Shown here: in pieces, positions 32,886-41,012 of the stretch
Layout of the letters: every line of letters starts with the position of its first letter
How positions within the stretch are numbered: position 1 is the first letter of the stretch
From: Streptomyces sp. Tue6028
GTDB taxonomy: Bacteria; Actinomycetota; Actinomycetes; Streptomycetales; Streptomycetaceae
Assembly: GCF_002300165.1 (NCBI RefSeq)
Contig: NZ_MLCE01000015.1
Coordinates: forward strand, 62,001-126,000
Direction: 5' to 3'
Length of the DNA: 64,000 bases
The notes under the pieces: generated by a model
What the model was told of the DNA's origin: nothing
Database searches by the model: none
What the model saw: only the letters and a program-made list of their open reading frames with translations
Position numbers and translations under genes: made by a program

Positions 32886-33833
32886 ATGGCTCCACCACTT
32901 GGCAAGGACGGTTATGGTGCGGAGAAACGAGGCCCGTTCAGGGCCCCCGGCGAAGGCCCGAGCCGGCGGTCGCTGCTCGCGGGTGTCTCCGCGCTCGGTG
33001 CCGTCGGCGCGCTGGGCGCCGCCGGTTGCAGCCGGGTCGCCACGGCGTCCGGCACGGACGGTGGTGATCTCCTCGACCGGCTGAAGGCGCAGGGCGTCGT
33101 ACGGCTGGGTATCGCGGGCGAGATCCCCTTCGGTTACATCGACAGGAACGGCGAGCTGACCGGCGAGGCGCCGCAGCTCGCGAAAGCCGTCTTCAAGCGG
33201 CTCGGAATCGACCGCGTCCAGCCGGTCCCCACCGAGTTCGGCTCGCTCATCCCCGGACTCAACTCGCAGCAGTTCGACGTCGTGTCGGCCGGGATGTACA
33301 TCAACCCCGAGCGCTGCGAACAGGTCATCTTCGCCGACCCGGACTACCAGATGCTCGACGCGTTCATCGTGCGCAAGGGCAATCCCATGGACCTGCACGA
33401 CTACAAGGACGTCGTGGCGAAGAAGGCGAAGTTCGCGACCGGCACGGGCTACGCCGAGATCCAGTACGCGGTGGAGGCCGGGTACAAGGAGAGCGACATC
33501 CTGATCGTGCCCGACCAGGTCGCCGGGCTGAACGCCGTCGAGGCGGGGCGGGCCGACGTCTTCGCGGGGACCGCGCTGACCACGCGTGAGGTGGTCAAGA
33601 AGTCCAGCAAGGCGGAGAGCACCAAACCCTTCGCGCCCCTGGTCAAGGGCAAGCCGCACGTCGACGGCGGCGGCTTCGCCTTCCGGTCGAGCGAGACGCG
33701 GCTGCGGGACGCCTTCAACGTGGAGCTGCGGAAGATGAAGGCGAGCGGCGAACTGTTCCGCATCCTCCAGCCGTTCGGATTCACCAAGGCGGAGATGACC
33801 GACATGACCGCGAAGGAGCTCTGCCGCGGATGA
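32886..33833 (+). CDS. ehuB: EhuB-like solute-binding lipoprotein
   Basis: 315 aa from the ATG at 32886 (an ATG at 32853 is also possible; neither has a clear ribosome binding site). RRSLLAGVSALGA followed by a lipobox GAAGC suggests Tat-dependent export and lipid anchoring. The family 3 solute-binding domain follows, with EIPFGYIDRNGELTGEAPQ, FGSLIPGLNSQQFDVVSAGM and NPERCEQVIFADPDYQ, the pattern found in proteins annotated as ectoine/hydroxyectoine-binding EhuB. Its stop overlaps ehuC as ATGA. Ectoine specificity is by resemblance only; no ectoine hydrolase gene is seen nearby. Confidence 0.78.
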   Translation: MAPPLGKDGYGAEKRGPFRAPGEGPSRRSLLAGVSALGAVGALGAAGCSRVATASGTDGGDLLDRLKAQGVVRLGIAGEIPFGYIDRNGELTGEAPQLAKAVFKRLGIDRVQPVPTEFGSLIPGLNSQQFDVVSAGMYINPERCEQVIFADPDYQMLDAFIVRKGNPMDLHDYKDVVAKKAKFATGTGYAEIQYAVEAGYKESDILIVPDQVAGLNAVEAGRADVFAGTALTTREVVKKSSKAESTKPFAPLVKGKPHVDGGGFAFRSSETRLRDAFNVELRKMKASGELFRILQPFGFTKAEMTDMTAKELCRG

Positions 33834-34567
33834 CATCGGGACTCTGGGAACTCGTACTCAAAGGCATATGGGTCACCGTCCAGCTGCTGTTCTTCAGCGC
33901 TCTGCTGGCCGGCGCCGTCTCCTTCGTGGTCGGGATGGCGCGCACCTCGCGGCTGTGGATCGTCCGCTTCCTCGCGGGCTTCTACACCGAGGTGTTCCGC
34001 GGCACCTCCGCGCTGATCATGATCTTCTGGGTGTACTTCGTGCTGCCGCTCGCCTTCGGCTGGCAGCTCGTCCCGATGTGGGCGGGCACGCTGGCGCTGG
34101 GGCTGACGTACGGCGCGTACGGCTCGGAGATCGTGCGCGGCGCGCTGAACGCGGTCGATCCGGCACAGCGTGAGGGCGGTATCGCGCTCAGCTTCACGCC
34201 CTGGCAGCGGATGCGGCTGATCCTGCTGCCGCAGGCGGTGCCCGAGATGATCCCCTCCTTCTGCAACCTGCTGATCGAGCTGCTCAAGGGCACGGCGCTG
34301 GTCTCCATCATGGGGATGGGCGATCTGACCTTCAGCGCCAACCTGGTGCGGCTGGCGCTCCAGCAGAGCGCGGAGATCTACACGTACGTGCTGCTCATCT
34401 ACTTCGTCATCGCCTTCCTGCTCACCCGGGTCATGCGCGGTCTGGAGAAGCGGCTGAAGGCCGGCATAGGCAAGGAACCGGAGCGCGGCGCGTCCCAGCG
34501 TGAGCTGCGCCGGGCGGAGAGCACCGGCGTGGGCGCCGGTGCGGGCGCGGCGGGAGGTGGCGCATGA
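33830..34567 (+). CDS. ehuC: EhuC-like amino-acid-type ABC permease
   Basis: 245 aa, HisM/GlnP-type permease. Membrane segments start at VTVQLLFFSALLAGAVSFVVG, and the EAA-like loop is GALNAVDPAQREGGIALS. FYTEVFRGTSALIMIFWVYF is the typical second segment. The last 40 residues are hydrophilic and Gly/Ala-rich. ATGA overlaps at both ends (ehuB stop, ehuD start) show tight coupling. It pairs with EhuD to form the channel. Confidence 0.82.
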   Translation: MTSGLWELVLKGIWVTVQLLFFSALLAGAVSFVVGMARTSRLWIVRFLAGFYTEVFRGTSALIMIFWVYFVLPLAFGWQLVPMWAGTLALGLTYGAYGSEIVRGALNAVDPAQREGGIALSFTPWQRMRLILLPQAVPEMIPSFCNLLIELLKGTALVSIMGMGDLTFSANLVRLALQQSAEIYTYVLLIYFVIAFLLTRVMRGLEKRLKAGIGKEPERGASQRELRRAESTGVGAGAGAAGGGA

Positions 34568-35214
34568 ACTGGGACTGGAGCGCGGTCGGTGACTTCATGC
34601 CGCACTTCTGGGACGGCCTGCTGGTCACCCTGCAGGCGCTGGCGCTCGGCTCGCTGATCGCTTTCGCCCTCGGTCTGGTGTGGGCGCTGCTGATGCGGAC
34701 GCCGACGCGGTGGGTGCGCTGGCCGGTCGGTGTCGTCACCGAGTTCGTCAGGAACACCCCGCTGCTGGTGCAGCTGTTCTTCCTCTTCTACGTGCTGCCC
34801 GAGTGGAACATCACGTTCTCCGCGCTGACCACGGGTGTCGTCGCGATCGGGCTGCACTACTCGACGTACACGATGCAGGTCTACCGGGCCGGCATCGAGG
34901 GCGTGCCCGTCGGCCAGTGGGAAGCGGCCACGGCGCTCAGCCTGCCCGTGCGGCGCACCTGGACCGCGGTGATCCTGCCGCAGGCGATCCGCCGCGTGGT
35001 GCCCGCGCTCGGCAACTACGTCATCGCGATGCTGAAGGACACCCCGATGCTGATGACGATCACCGTGCTGGAGATGCTCGGCGAGGCGCGGCTGTACTCG
35101 CAGCAGCACTTCCAGTTCACCGAGCCCCTCACGGTCATCGGCGTGGCCTTCATCCTCATTTCCTATCCGGCTTCCCTGCTTCTGCGAGCCCTGGAGCGAC
35201 GTCTTGTCCGCTGA
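34564..35214 (+). CDS. ehuD: EhuD-like amino-acid-type ABC permease
   Basis: 216 aa, HisQ/GlnP-type permease. WDGLLVTLQALALGSLIAFALG, FVRNTPLLVQLFFLFYVLPE and the loop AGIEGVPVGQWEAATALSL are family landmarks. It starts within the 3' end of ehuC (4-base overlap) and overlaps the ehuA start by 11 bases. It forms the second half of the pore. Confidence 0.82.
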   Translation: MNWDWSAVGDFMPHFWDGLLVTLQALALGSLIAFALGLVWALLMRTPTRWVRWPVGVVTEFVRNTPLLVQLFFLFYVLPEWNITFSALTTGVVAIGLHYSTYTMQVYRAGIEGVPVGQWEAATALSLPVRRTWTAVILPQAIRRVVPALGNYVIAMLKDTPMLMTITVLEMLGEARLYSQQHFQFTEPLTVIGVAFILISYPASLLLRALERRLVR

Positions 35215-36001
35215 CACCAATCCCGTACCCGCGAACGAACTGAACGCCAATCCGCCGGTGGACGGTGCCGAGCTGATCCGCTTCGAGAAGGTCACCAAGC
35301 GCTTCGGCGACAACACCGTCCTCGACGAACTGGACTTCCGCGTCGACTCCGGGAAGCACGTCACCCTGATCGGCCCGTCCGGCTCCGGCAAGACGACGAT
35401 CCTGCGTCTGCTGATGACGCTGGCCAAGCCGGACGCGGGCACGATCACGGTCGCCGGGGACCGGCTCTTCCCGGCGGGCGAGAAGGAGGTCCGGGAGGTC
35501 CGCAAGAAGATCGGGATGGTCTTCCAGCAGTTCAACCTGTTCCCGAACATGAGCGTCCTCAGGAACGTCACCGAGGCGCCCGTCACCGTCCTCGGGATGT
35601 CCAAGGACGAGGCCGAGGCGCGGGCCCGTGAACTGCTCGACCTGGTGGGGCTCGCGGACAAGTGCGACGAGCGTCCGAGCCGGCTGTCCGGCGGCCAGCA
35701 GCAGCGCGTCGCGATCGCGCGGGCGCTGGCGATGCGGCCGCAGGTGCTGCTGCTGGACGAGGTGACGTCCGCGCTCGACCCCGAGCTGGTCGCCGGTGTC
35801 CTCGACGTCCTCCGTGACATCGCCCGCACCACCGACATCACGATGCTCTGTGTGACCCACGAGATGAATTTCGCCCGGGACATCTCGGACCAGGTCCTGA
35901 TGTTCGATTCCGGCCACGTCATCGAGTCCGGTCCGCCGGAGAAGATCTTCAGCGATCCGGAGCAGGACCGCACCCGGGAATTCCTCAGCGCGGTTCTTTG
36001 A
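35204..36001 (+). CDS. ehuA: EhuA-like ABC transporter ATPase
   Basis: 265 aa, starting with TTG at 35204 inside the ehuD end. Walker A is GPSGSGKTT, the Q-loop is VFQQFNLFPNM, the signature is LSGGQQQRVAIARALA, Walker B is VLLLDEVTSALD and the switch His is in CVTHEMNFA. It is a polar-amino-acid-type (GlnQ-like) subunit energising EhuBCD. The ABC order B-C-D-A is that of ehu loci. Confidence 0.85.
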   Translation: MSADTNPVPANELNANPPVDGAELIRFEKVTKRFGDNTVLDELDFRVDSGKHVTLIGPSGSGKTTILRLLMTLAKPDAGTITVAGDRLFPAGEKEVREVRKKIGMVFQQFNLFPNMSVLRNVTEAPVTVLGMSKDEAEARARELLDLVGLADKCDERPSRLSGGQQQRVAIARALAMRPQVLLLDEVTSALDPELVAGVLDVLRDIARTTDITMLCVTHEMNFARDISDQVLMFDSGHVIESGPPEKIFSDPEQDRTREFLSAVL

Positions 36002-36091
36002 CTACCGGGAGTGAACGAGGGGCGGGCGGGGAGCGCGCGGGGCAAGGCCCGAGGTACGACAGTCGGGTCATGCCCCGCGTGCCGTGACCGG

Positions 36092-36105
36092 GGCATATGC
36101 CAGAG
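36092..36105. promoter_or_regulatory. GGCATATGCCAGAG motif upstream of the IclR gene
   Basis: Identical 14 bases to the motif at 21491-21504, lying 150 bases before the IclR start. Confidence 0.35.
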
Positions 36106-36194
36106 TGTCGCGTCGCTGCTGGGAGCCTCCGGGTACGACATCAATCTCGTCAACGGACGCTCACAGCCCGCTCTTTGACGGTTATCGTGGAGTG

Positions 36195-36223
36195 AGCCCG
36201 GCCGTCCGGGCTGTGTCGTTTTT
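36195..36223 (+). terminator. Hairpin with T run before the IclR gene
   Basis: AGCCCGG (36195-36201) and CCGGGCT (36206-36212) form a 7-bp stem with a 4-base loop, followed by GTGTCG and TTTTT (36219-36223). It lies 194 bases after the ehuA stop and 32 bases before the IclR start, so it could end the ehu transcript or attenuate iclR transcription. Confidence 0.5.
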
Positions 36224-36254
36224 GAGCCGGGCCCATGAAGCGCAGGGGGAAACC

Positions 36255-37013
36255 GTGGCGCTGAAGAACGAGCCGACCGCGCCGTACCACTCGGCCCAGG
36301 ACGCCCTGCGCGTCCTGGAGACGGTGGCACGGCACTCCGCCGGTGTCACCGACGCCGACCTCGCCCGCCAGACCCGCCTCGGCACCGAACGCCTGACCGC
36401 ACTCCTGCGGATGCTGCGCCGGGAGGGGTACGTCGAGCAGATCGCCGACGGCGCGTACGTCACCGGTGCGTCGCTCAGCCGTCTCGGCTCGGCCCAGCAG
36501 CGTGACCGGGCCCTGCGCGAGAAGCTCCAGCGCACCCTCGACCGGCTGCGGGACTCGGTGGGCGCGGCGATCTACATCAGCCGCTACATCGACGGCGAGG
36601 TGCACGTCACCCAGTACGCCGACAGCCCCGCGGCACCGGCGGTCAACGAATGGGTCGACTTCCGCTCCTCCGCCCATGCCAGCGCGGTCGGCAAGAGCCT
36701 GCTCGGTCAGCTCGACCACAACGGCCGGCGCGACCATCTGGCCCGCCACAAGATGGCCCGCCTCACCTCGCGGACCATCACCAACGAGCGGCTGCTGCTG
36801 TCCCGCCTGGAGGCGCAGGCGCCGACCGTGCCCGTCCTCGATCTCCAGGAGTACGCGGTCGGCACGGTCTGCGCGGCCGTGCCCATCACGGCCGGCTCCT
36901 CCGTCGGCTGCCTCGCGCTGTCGCTGCCGGTGGAGCACGCGCACCGGCTCCGGCAGGCCGCGGACACGCTGAACCGCGGCGCGGCACCGGTCCTGCTCTC
37001 CCTGGCGATCTAG
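36255..37013 (+). CDS. IclR-family transcriptional regulator
   Basis: 252 aa from a GTG at 36255 after AGGGGGAAACC. The N-terminal winged helix (residues about 10-75) has SAQDALRVLETVARHSAGVTDADLA. The C-terminal effector domain (about 85-250) has SSAHASAVGKSLLGQL and YAVGTVCAAVPI. It lies downstream of the ehu genes on the same strand but is separated by 253 bases and a hairpin. It may regulate the preceding catabolic genes (inference). Confidence 0.8.
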   Translation: MALKNEPTAPYHSAQDALRVLETVARHSAGVTDADLARQTRLGTERLTALLRMLRREGYVEQIADGAYVTGASLSRLGSAQQRDRALREKLQRTLDRLRDSVGAAIYISRYIDGEVHVTQYADSPAAPAVNEWVDFRSSAHASAVGKSLLGQLDHNGRRDHLARHKMARLTSRTITNERLLLSRLEAQAPTVPVLDLQEYAVGTVCAAVPITAGSSVGCLALSLPVEHAHRLRQAADTLNRGAAPVLLSLAI

Positions 37014-37099
37014 GGCTCGGACGGGTGGTCGGGAGCACCCCTTCGGACCAGGTAGTATTTCTTTTGTCGCCGACCGCGAGAGCGGGAGGCGGGAGTCAT

Positions 37100-37173
37100 G
37101 CGCCGCTAGCTCAGTTGGTTAGAGCAGCTGACTCTTAATCAGCGGGTCCGGGGTTCGAGTCCCTGGCGGCGCA
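37100..37173 (+). tRNA. tRNA-Lys (CTT), copy 2
   Basis: 74 bases, identical to the copy at 22283. TAGTAT at about 37051 is a likely -10 element. CCA is not encoded. Confidence 0.97.
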
Positions 37174-37178
37174 CATCG

Positions 37179-37212
37179 GTGAAGGCCCTCCACGCGAGTG
37201 GGGGGCCTTCAC
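37179..37212 (+). terminator. Hairpin after tRNA-Lys copy 2
   Basis: GTGAAGGCCC (37179-37188) pairs with GGGCCTTCAC (37203-37212), with further pairing of CCAC and GTGG inside. It is probably the tRNA terminator. Confidence 0.65.
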
Positions 37213-37242
37213 GCATGTCCCGGTCCTACCGTGCGCCGGCCC

Positions 37243-38532
37243 TCACCGCGACGTCACGAACTCCGTCAGCGCCCGGGCCAGCAGCCCCGGGTCCCGCGCC
37301 CCGCACAGCTCACGCGCCGAGTGCATCGACAGACCCGGCACGCCCACGTCCACCGTGGCGACCCCGAGGCGGGCCGCGGTGATCGGGCCGATCGACGTGC
37401 CGCACGGCATGACGTTGTTCGAGACGAACGGCTGCCACGGCACGTCGGCCCGTTCGCAGGCCGCGGCGAAGGCGGCGACTCCGGCGCCGTCGGTGGCGTA
37501 CCGCTGGTTGGCGTTGACCTTGACCACAGGTCCGGCGTTGGGCAGCGGCCGGTGGTCCGGGTCGTGGCGTTCGGGATAGTTCGGGTGGACGGCGTGGGAC
37601 ATGTCCGCGGAGACGCAGAACGCGCCCGCGAGGGCCCGGCTGACGTCCTCCCCGCTGCCGCCCCGCGCGGCGACGCCCCGGCCCAGCACCCGCTCCAGAA
37701 GAGGGCCCTGGGCACCCGACTCGGAGCCGCTGCCGACCTCCTCGTGGTCGAAGGCGGCGAGCACGGGGACGTACGCGGGCGGCCGGGAGGTGGCGGCGGC
37801 GACCAAGGCGGTGACGCCGGCGTGGACCGAGATCAGGTTGTCCAGGCGCGGCGAGACGATGAACTCCTCGTCCATGCCCAGGTAGCCCGGCGGCTGGAGG
37901 TCGTGCAGCATCAGGTCCCAGCCGAGGACCTCGGCGACGTCGGCGTCGGCTTCGGCGGCGATCCGGCCGAGCAGCGCGCCCGGTGCGACGTCGCCGAGCC
38001 CCCACAGCGGGGTCATGTGGCGCTGCCGGTCCAGTGCGAGGCCCTCGTTGACGTTGCGGTCGAGGTGGATCGCCAGCTGCGGCACGCGCAGCAGCGGCTT
38101 GTCGACGCGGACGAGTCGGGTCGATCCGTCCCGCAGTGCCAGCCGGCCCGAGACCCCCAGGTCGCGGTCGAGCCAGGTGTTCAGCGGCACGCCGCCGTAG
38201 ATCTCCACGGCGATCTGCCGCCAGCCCGCGGCGCCGGTGTCGGGCGCGGGCTTGACCCGCAGGTTCGGCGAGTCGGTGTGGGCGCCGATGATCCGGAACG
38301 GGGTGCGGGCCGGCGCGCCCGCGGGGACGTACCAGGCGATCAGCGCCCCTCCCCGTACGACGTATCTGCCGCCTTCGGCACCGGCCGTCCAGTCGTCCGT
38401 CTCGCGCAGCTCCGCGAAGCCCGCCTTCTCCAGGCGCTGCGCGGCGCTCGCGACCGCGTGGTACGGCGAGGGGCAGGCCGAGACGAAGGAGAGCAGGTCG
38501 TCGCTGTGACTGCGGTCATGCGTGGGGGACAT
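37243..38532 (-). CDS. M18-family aminopeptidase
   Basis: 429 aa, full length. Zinc-ligand regions of the M18 family are visible: IIGAHTDSPNLRVKP, RLDNLISVHAG, FDHEEVGSGSESGAQG, SADMSHAVHPNYPE and the C-terminal VGVPGLSMHSARE. It is a cytoplasmic zinc enzyme that removes N-terminal residues (often Asp/Glu) from peptides. It has no signal peptide. It lies downstream of the MFS gene on the same strand, 227 bases away. Confidence 0.9.
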   Translation of the reverse strand: MSPTHDRSHSDDLLSFVSACPSPYHAVASAAQRLEKAGFAELRETDDWTAGAEGGRYVVRGGALIAWYVPAGAPARTPFRIIGAHTDSPNLRVKPAPDTGAAGWRQIAVEIYGGVPLNTWLDRDLGVSGRLALRDGSTRLVRVDKPLLRVPQLAIHLDRNVNEGLALDRQRHMTPLWGLGDVAPGALLGRIAAEADADVAEVLGWDLMLHDLQPPGYLGMDEEFIVSPRLDNLISVHAGVTALVAAATSRPPAYVPVLAAFDHEEVGSGSESGAQGPLLERVLGRGVAARGGSGEDVSRALAGAFCVSADMSHAVHPNYPERHDPDHRPLPNAGPVVKVNANQRYATDGAGVAAFAAACERADVPWQPFVSNNVMPCGTSIGPITAARLGVATVDVGVPGLSMHSARELCGARDPGLLARALTEFVTSR

Positions 38533-38759
38533 GGGTGCCTTCCGGGTGCTGTCGAGGGTCGAGGTGGTGCGGCAGCGGGGCGCCGGGCCGGGTGCACGGG
38601 CCGGCCGGTACGGCGGTCCGGTCGTCGGGGATCTCCTGAACGTCGTGTGTGTGCGGATGGTGTCCGGTGACGGGAAGGACGCACGGCGGGGCCCGGGCGA
38701 TGAGTCGGGGCCCGCGCCGCGGACGGCATGGTGGTGTCCGGCCGTGTCCGGCCGGCGGG

Positions 38760-40049
38760 TCAGCGCCCGGGCACCCCGGCGTCGTCCCGGCGTTCGCTGT
38801 ACGCACTGGGCGCCCCCTCCGCGTCGGCTCCTCGGACGGCGTACAACCGCAGCAGGTAGATGCCCGCGACCACGACGGCGACCCCGTGGGACCAGGCCAC
38901 GACGGTGAGCGCCGAGAACCGTTCGAGGGCCGCGGACACGGCGATCATGCCGAGTCCGAAGCCGAGGTTCTCGACGGTGGCCGAGAGACCGAAGGCATGG
39001 CCGCGCAGTGTCTCCGGCAGGGTCTGGAGGTGCGAGGTGTAGGACACCTCGGTGAGCCCGTCCGCGGCGCCGGCCACCAGCGCGACCCCGATCGTCACGG
39101 CCATGGGGAACCCGGCGAAACCGAGGATGAACGCGGAGGACATCACCGTGGTGCCCAGGCCGAAGCCGAGCGCTCCGACGGACCGGCCGGTACGCCGGGC
39201 CCAGCGCTGGATCACCTGCTGCGCCAGGACGTTGCCCAGTGCCCAGAACAGCCAGAAGCGGCTGACGAACGCGGCCGGGTCGTCGGGGTCCAGCGCGCTC
39301 GAATAGACGGGCAGGGCGGCGTTGTGCGACGAGGAACCCAGCGCGTCGACACCGCGCAGCAGGACCATCAGCCCCAGTGCGGGCACGGTCGTCAGGGCCG
39401 TCGCCGCACCGAACACGCCCTTACCGCGCCGGTGTTCGCGGCCCGGCGACTTCTCGGCGGCGGACCGGGCGCCCTTCGTCGTGTCCCGTTCCGGCGCCGG
39501 CAGCCATCCCACCGCGGCGGCACAGACCAGGAAGCTGGCCGCGTCCACCAGGAAGGCCGCGGTGAATCCCAGCCACGGCACCACGACGCCGGACGAGGCG
39601 AAGCCCGCCACCATGGCCAGTGAACGGCCGCCGACCATCAGCGAGTTGGCCCAGCTGCGCCGGTCCGCGCCGACCAGGTCCGGGACGGAGCTGCGCAGCG
39701 CGACCATGAAGACGGTGCCGCACGCGCCGACCGCCGCGGACACCGCGAACAGCACGCCGGTGCGCGGTCCGCCGCCCGGCGTCACGACCAGCAGGAGCAT
39801 GACAAGCGCTTGGGTGACGGTGGACCACAGCATCACGGGCTTGACCGCGTACCGGGCCAGCAACCGGCCCGCGACCGTCCCGGCCAGGAACCCCGCCCCG
39901 AGCCGGACCGCCATGAACAGACCCATGGCGAGCGCGCTGCCGGTGGTGGCGTAGACGAACAGGTTGAGCGCCACCATGTTGAGGAAGGTGCCGTACGAGG
40001 AGACGGAGTACCCGGCGACCAGGACGCGGTAGCGCCCGTCGCCCGTCAC
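38760..40049 (-). CDS. MFS transporter
   Basis: 429 aa with about 12 membrane segments; the first (RYRVLVAGYSVSSYGTFLN) starts almost at the N-terminus. It has MGLFMAVRLGAGFLAG and YAVKPVMLWST, as in MFS-1/TMEM175-like exporters, and a central basic loop (HRRGKG). I chose the GTG at 40049 because it overlaps the stop of a short upstream ORF as GTGA and gives the usual family length; the open frame extends to 40274 without a Shine-Dalgarno. The substrate is unknown; drug efflux is possible. Confidence 0.75.
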   Translation of the reverse strand: MTGDGRYRVLVAGYSVSSYGTFLNMVALNLFVYATTGSALAMGLFMAVRLGAGFLAGTVAGRLLARYAVKPVMLWSTVTQALVMLLLVVTPGGGPRTGVLFAVSAAVGACGTVFMVALRSSVPDLVGADRRSWANSLMVGGRSLAMVAGFASSGVVVPWLGFTAAFLVDAASFLVCAAAVGWLPAPERDTTKGARSAAEKSPGREHRRGKGVFGAATALTTVPALGLMVLLRGVDALGSSSHNAALPVYSSALDPDDPAAFVSRFWLFWALGNVLAQQVIQRWARRTGRSVGALGFGLGTTVMSSAFILGFAGFPMAVTIGVALVAGAADGLTEVSYTSHLQTLPETLRGHAFGLSATVENLGFGLGMIAVSAALERFSALTVVAWSHGVAVVVAGIYLLRLYAVRGADAEGAPSAYSERRDDAGVPGR

Positions 40050-40228
40050 CGGCAACACGCCACGAGCCGCCCCCGCACGGGGCGGACCGCGAGCCGTGCC
40101 CGGAGGCGGTGCGTAGCGAGCGGCACCCGGGAGGAGAGCGTCCCGGTCCGGAGCGGCAGGCTCCGACGCCCCCGCACCGCGGCGGCATGAACGGCTTCGA
40201 CGTCCGTGACCCGGATCAGGCGACGCAT
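40046..40228 (-). CDS. Short upstream ORF coupled to the MFS gene
   Basis: 60 codons from an ATG with a strong Shine-Dalgarno (AGAGGGGGGAC just before it). It ends in TGA overlapping the GTG of the MFS gene as GTGA. The product is basic (many Arg) and has no recognised domain. It could be a leader peptide that brings ribosomes to the MFS start, or the remains of an N-terminal extension shifted out of frame. Confidence 0.4.
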   Translation of the reverse strand: MRRLIRVTDVEAVHAAAVRGRRSLPLRTGTLSSRVPLATHRLRARLAVRPVRGRLVACCR

Positions 40229-40367
40229 GTCCCCCCTCTTCCCTCGACTCCTCCGCACAGGTGTACGGGTGCATACTCCCCCCGAGGAGCGGTGGGAACT
40301 CCTCTCCCGCACACCCCTTCGAGACCGGGTCCGGCCGCGGGGACGGGGACCGGGACCGGGACCGGGG

Positions 40368-41012
40368 CTAGCCGCGCAGATAGGCGAGTACGGCGAGCAC
40401 GCGCCGGTGGGTGTCCTGCGCCGGGGGCAGATCCAGCTTTCCCAGGATGTTCCCGATGTGCTTGCCGACGGCCGCCTCGGTGACGACCAGCTCCCGGGCG
40501 ATCGCGCTGTTGGACCTGCCTTCGGCGACCAGCCCGAGCACCTCGCGTTCGCGCGGGGTCAGCGCCTCCAGCGGATCACGTCTGCGGCGCAGCAACTGCC
40601 GTACGACTTCCGGGTCCACGACCGTCCCGCCCGCGCCGACCCGCTCCACCGCCTCGGCGAACTGCTCGACCTGCCCGACACGGTCCTTGAGGAGGTAGCC
40701 GACGCCGGTGCCGTCCCCGGTGCCGAGGAGTTCGGCGGCGTAGGCCCGCTGGACGTACTGGCTGAGGACCAGGACCGGCAGGCGGGGGTCCGCGGCGCGC
40801 AGGGCGAGGGCCTCGCGCAGCCCCTCGTCCTGGAATCCGGGCGGCATCCGTACGTCGGTGAGGACGAGGTCGGGCGAATGCGCCGCCACCGCGTCCCGCA
40901 GCGCCCGCGCGTCCCCGACGGCCGCCACCACCTCGTGCCCGAAGCGGCCCAGGAGCCCCACCAGCCCCTCCCGCAGCAGCACGCTGTCCTCGGCGAGCAC
41001 CACTCTCAGCAA
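40368..41012 (-). CDS. NarL/LuxR-type response regulator
   Basis: 214 aa. The receiver domain has [16 protein letters not shown] and phosphoacceptor Asp in [11 protein letters not shown]. The C-terminal LuxR HTH is [37 protein letters not shown] chose the TTG at 41012, which overlaps the kinase stop and follows GGAG at suitable spacing. It forms a two-component pair with the upstream kinase. The target genes are unknown; the MFS gene next door is a candidate. Confidence 0.86.
   Translation of the reverse strand: MLRVVLAEDSVLLREGLVGLLGRFGHEVVAAVGDARALRDAVAAHSPDLVLTDVRMPPGFQDEGLREALALRAADPRLPVLVLSQYVQRAYAAELLGTGDGTGVGYLLKDRVGQVEQFAEAVERVGAGGTVVDPEVVRQLLRRRRDPLEALTPREREVLGLVAEGRSNSAIARELVVTEAAVGKHIGNILGKLDLPPAQDTHRRVLAVLAYLRG

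Noticed and set aside
32886..36001. Importer considered as a proven ectoine transporter
   Set aside because: The resemblance to EhuABCD is good, but the flanking enzymes do not include ectoine hydrolase or downstream steps, so the substrate is left open.
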